A DNA stretch of 31,101 bases, taken from NCBI GenBank assembly GCA_046262515.1, contig JBHEMP010000140.1, positions 1 to 31,101 of the forward strand, in the 5' to 3' direction. Shown piece after piece: positions 29,678-31,101 of this stretch. The stretch comes from JAXDLW01 sp046262515 (GTDB lineage Bacteria > Chloroflexota > Dormibacteria > DASZGP01). Every line of letters starts with the position of its first letter. The first letter of the stretch is position 1. Below the pieces are notes generated by a model that ran no database searches, was not told the DNA's origin, and saw only the letters and a program-made list of their open reading frames with translations. The position numbers and the translations under genes were made by a program.

Positions 29678-30208
29678 ATGACTCTCATCGAAGGCGAGGA
29701 TCCAACGGCCGACGACGCGATCGACGCGCGGCATTGGCAGGATGTCTATTCGAAGCTTTTGGACTTCACCCTCAGACGGACAGCGGAGCAACCCATGATG
29801 GTGCCAATCCTGGAGGAACGACTCGAGCGATACGGCGAACGGCTCAACTTTTGGAGCGCGCGGGCTACCGAGCTGCAGAACATTGTGATCGACGAGGCCG
29901 AACGCACCGTGACCCATTCCAGCGGGGTCCTGACCCTCACCCGCCGCGAATTCCAGATCGTGAGATTCATGCTCGACAACCCGGGTCGCAAGGTCAGCTC
30001 GCGTCGACTGCTGCTCGAGGCCTGGCACGATTCCGCACTCCCCGAGGAGGCCATCCGGAGCTACATCTGCCGCGTCCGGCGCAAGCTCGCCCAGCTTGAC
30101 TTCGCTACGATCGTGACCGACCCGCGTGGGGGGTACCGGCTGATTTTTCAATCGGCCGGCTGTCCCCGCGATGAGGCCGCTGTGACGAGCGCGCGACAGA
30201 GCGGATAG
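29678..30208 (+). CDS. Winged-helix regulator with N-terminal HW-type helical domain
   Basis: A 176-aa protein. Residues 1-70 are the helical domain seen in the small proteins at 23803 and 24190 (ARHWQDVYSKLLDF and RLNFWSARATELQNI). Residues about 72-160 are an OmpR/PhoB-type winged helix: VIDEAERTVTHSSGVLTLTR, REFQIVRFMLDN, LLLEAWHDSALPEEAIRS and YICRVRRKLAQLD, then the wing DPRGGYRLIF. There is no receiver domain, so control must come by another route, perhaps through the helical domain. The ATG at 29678 has AAAGGGG about 9 nt upstream. It is followed by a receiver-like gene. Confidence 0.85.
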   Translation: MTLIEGEDPTADDAIDARHWQDVYSKLLDFTLRRTAEQPMMVPILEERLERYGERLNFWSARATELQNIVIDEAERTVTHSSGVLTLTRREFQIVRFMLDNPGRKVSSRRLLLEAWHDSALPEEAIRSYICRVRRKLAQLDFATIVTDPRGGYRLIFQSAGCPRDEAAVTSARQSG

Positions 30209-30229
30209 GCAATGGTGGCGGTCTCGACG

Positions 30230-30249
30230 GCGAGTTAGCGCGAGTTCGC
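30230..30249. promoter_or_regulatory. Two tandem 10-bp repeats upstream of the receiver-like gene
   Basis: GCGAGTTAGC followed directly by GCGAGTTCGC, one mismatch. Direct repeats one helical turn apart are the usual target shape of OmpR/PhoB winged helices. They lie about 40-60 bp upstream of the predicted transcription start near 30289, next to a weak -35. Confidence 0.5.
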
Positions 30250-30276
30250 GATGGCTGCGTCCCCGGGTCGGTCTTC

Positions 30277-30282
30277 TAGGCT
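30277..30282 (+). promoter_or_regulatory. -10 candidate for the receiver-like gene
   Basis: TAGGCT lies 7 nt before an ATG at 30290 that opens only a two-codon frame (ATG AGA TGA). The gene's own ATG at 30295 overlaps that stop. The 5' leader would therefore be only a few bases long. Confidence 0.35.
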
Positions 30283-30294
30283 GGTCAGTATGAG

Positions 30295-30711
30295 ATGAAT
30301 GCCGTGCCCAACCAGCCTGGCCGAGTGCTGATCGTTGACGTCCACCCAGATGCCGAGCGGTTGTACGGAAAAGATCTTCGAGGCACTGGCTACTCCGTCC
30401 AGGTGACGGCGACGGCCGCGGAGGGGATGGCGGCGGCGCGACGAGATGCGCCGGACCTGGTGATCGCTGCGGTCATCCTGCCGGACGGCGACGGGTTCGC
30501 ACTTGTCCGGGGCCTGGCGCGCGCCGTGGATCCCAGTCCAAGGTTCGTCCTGATCAGTGACAGCGATGACTTCGAATCCGCGGAGCGGGGGCTGGCCCTT
30601 GGACTGGCGGACTATCTGATACGGCACGCAGAGACGAGTGATGACCTGTTGGATCGCGTCAGTCACTGGTTGAGCAAGGCGTACCGCCGACCCCTACGCG
30701 TCGTGCAATAG
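30295..30711 (+). CDS. Receiver-like (pseudo-receiver) protein lacking the phospho-acceptor Asp
   Basis: A 138-aa stand-alone CheY-like fold: RVLIVDVHPDAERLY (beta-1), PDLVIAAVILPDGDGFALV (beta-3 to alpha-3), RFVLISDSDDFESA and GLADYLIRHAE (beta-5). In true receivers the sixth residue after PD is the phosphorylated Asp; here it is Ala59. The acidic pair after beta-1 is D-V-H, and the beta-5 Lys is Arg. LPDGDG is kept. It is thus unlikely to be phosphorylated and may act as a protein-protein module. The C-terminus adds a short basic helix. It sits 86 nt after the receiver-less winged-helix gene and may be its partner. Confidence 0.8.
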   Translation: MNAVPNQPGRVLIVDVHPDAERLYGKDLRGTGYSVQVTATAAEGMAAARRDAPDLVIAAVILPDGDGFALVRGLARAVDPSPRFVLISDSDDFESAERGLALGLADYLIRHAETSDDLLDRVSHWLSKAYRRPLRVVQ

Positions 30712-30731
30712 CCGCCCCAAACTCCTCGGGG

Positions 30732-30983
30732 TCAGAACGTGATGACTGCGTACCCGTCCACGACCAGGCGGTGGAGGCTTGGGTGCTGCTGGAACTCGTC
30801 CAGCAGTGGGATGCCAGCCGCCTTGATCTCGTCGGTCACGCCGAACGCCCTGGCGCAGTAGGCGCAGGCGCCCGCAACCTGGCTGCGGACCATCTCGAAG
30901 TGACGGTGGCTCTTGTGCTCGGGGTTGCTCAACACGCCTATCCAGCGCGTACCCGCGCCAACCGCACGAGCTTCAACATTCAT
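30732..30983 (-). CDS. DsrE-family protein, apparently short at the N-terminus
   Basis: An 83-aa DsrE/DsrF-like protein. GAGTRWIGVLSNPEHKSH, VAGACAYCARAFGV, GIPLLDEFQQHPSLHRLV and DGYAVITF match the C-terminal two-thirds of a family of about 115-120 aa found widely in Actinomycetota, as I remember it. Two Cys in ACAYCA are conserved there. The usual first ~35 residues (beta-1 and helix) are absent. A TAG lies three codons before the ATG in the same frame, so no upstream start extends it. It may be a true short form or a decayed gene. Sulfur relay or a peroxiredoxin-like role is only a family guess. Confidence 0.7.
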   Translation of the reverse strand: MNVEARAVGAGTRWIGVLSNPEHKSHRHFEMVRSQVAGACAYCARAFGVTDEIKAAGIPLLDEFQQHPSLHRLVVDGYAVITF

Positions 30984-30987
30984 ACCT

Positions 30988-31101
30988 TCAACCTACGCCA
31001 TGCTCCCCTTCCCCGCCTTGATCGAGATCACGAGTTGAGCCCGCTTCGCTGAGAACTTTGATGAACTCATCAACGGCCGGCGCCCCGCCCGGGCCAGGGT
31101 A
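30988..31101 (-). CDS. C-terminal fragment of an unknown gene cut by the window edge
   Basis: An open frame enters from the right edge and stops at TGA (30988-30990), 4 nt before the DsrE-family ATG. The 37 visible residues (ending GEGEHGVG, with DEFIKVLSEAGS before it) give no family hint. It may be spurious or belong to an operon with the DsrE gene. Confidence 0.3.
   Translation of the reverse strand, partial: YPGPGGAPAVDEFIKVLSEAGSTRDLDQGGEGEHGVG

Noticed and set aside
1..31101. tRNA, rRNA, CRISPR array, insertion sequence or phage genes
   Set aside because: None found: no cloverleaf with a GTTCGA-type arm, no regular repeat-spacer units, and no transposase, integrase or phage structural motifs.

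Overview
The window is GC-rich throughout and gene-dense. It looks like a chromosomal segment from a free-living, probably monoderm, soil-type bacterium of the Chloroflexota / Dormibacterota / Actinomycetota sort. Reasons: Gram-positive-style lipoproteins with LAAC lipoboxes, a class A penicillin-binding protein with a Pro/Ser-rich tail, a SFPASDPP small protein, DUF4383, DUF4185-like and actinobacterial-type arsenic genes, and several start codons placed 6-7 nt after a TANNNT hexamer (leaderless promoters). The lineage is an inference and no rRNA or tRNA was found. No transposase, integrase, phage gene or CRISPR array was seen.

Layout. 1-1022 is a partial Asp-box (BNR) propeller gene on the minus strand. 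1168-3367 is a tightly overlapping queCDEF operon for preQ0/preQ1. 3397-4453 is an ArsR-type regulator with a DUF1059 protein and an AHSA1/SRPBCC protein, divergent from an unknown 154-aa gene. 4988-6181 is a DUF4185-like protein. 6217-8794 is an arsenic cluster: arsC on the plus strand, then arsM, a new 62-aa Cys-containing ORF and an aquaporin on the minus strand, and a divergent arsR with two operator-like dyads. 8865-9968 is a secreted lipase. 10030-13596 is a very large fusion of an APC-type permease to HAMP, GGDEF, EAL and a C-terminal GAF-like region. 13819-19111 is a six-gene minus-strand operon: aldose-epimerase-like, SMP-30 lactonase, SDR, glucarate-dehydratase-like enolase, SDR, PAP2. 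It reads as a non-phosphorylative oxidative sugar pathway.

19226-23137 holds a class A PBP and a large secreted LVIVD-repeat-like protein with a C-terminal membrane anchor. 23142-24510 holds a frameshifted winged-helix regulator remnant, a 66-aa SFPASDPP protein and two small helical proteins. These two share a His-Trp / Phe-Trp-type domain with a winged-helix protein at 29678. 24535-29362 is a long minus-strand block: DUF4383, two tandem Tat-exported ferritin-like proteins, tatA, tatC, a cupredoxin lipoprotein and an FAD oxidoreductase with a C-terminal Rieske domain. The export machinery, probable Tat cargo and redox proteins are therefore adjacent. 29678-30711 encodes the winged-helix protein with no receiver and, next to it, a receiver-like protein with no phospho-acceptor aspartate. 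Between them lie two tandem 10-bp repeats. The window ends in a short DsrE-family gene and the tail of another gene.

Most worth following up: the permease-c-di-GMP fusion, the shared helical domain found both alone and fused to a winged helix, the small ORF inside the arsenic operon, the Tat/ferritin/Rieske block, and the set of leaderless promoters.
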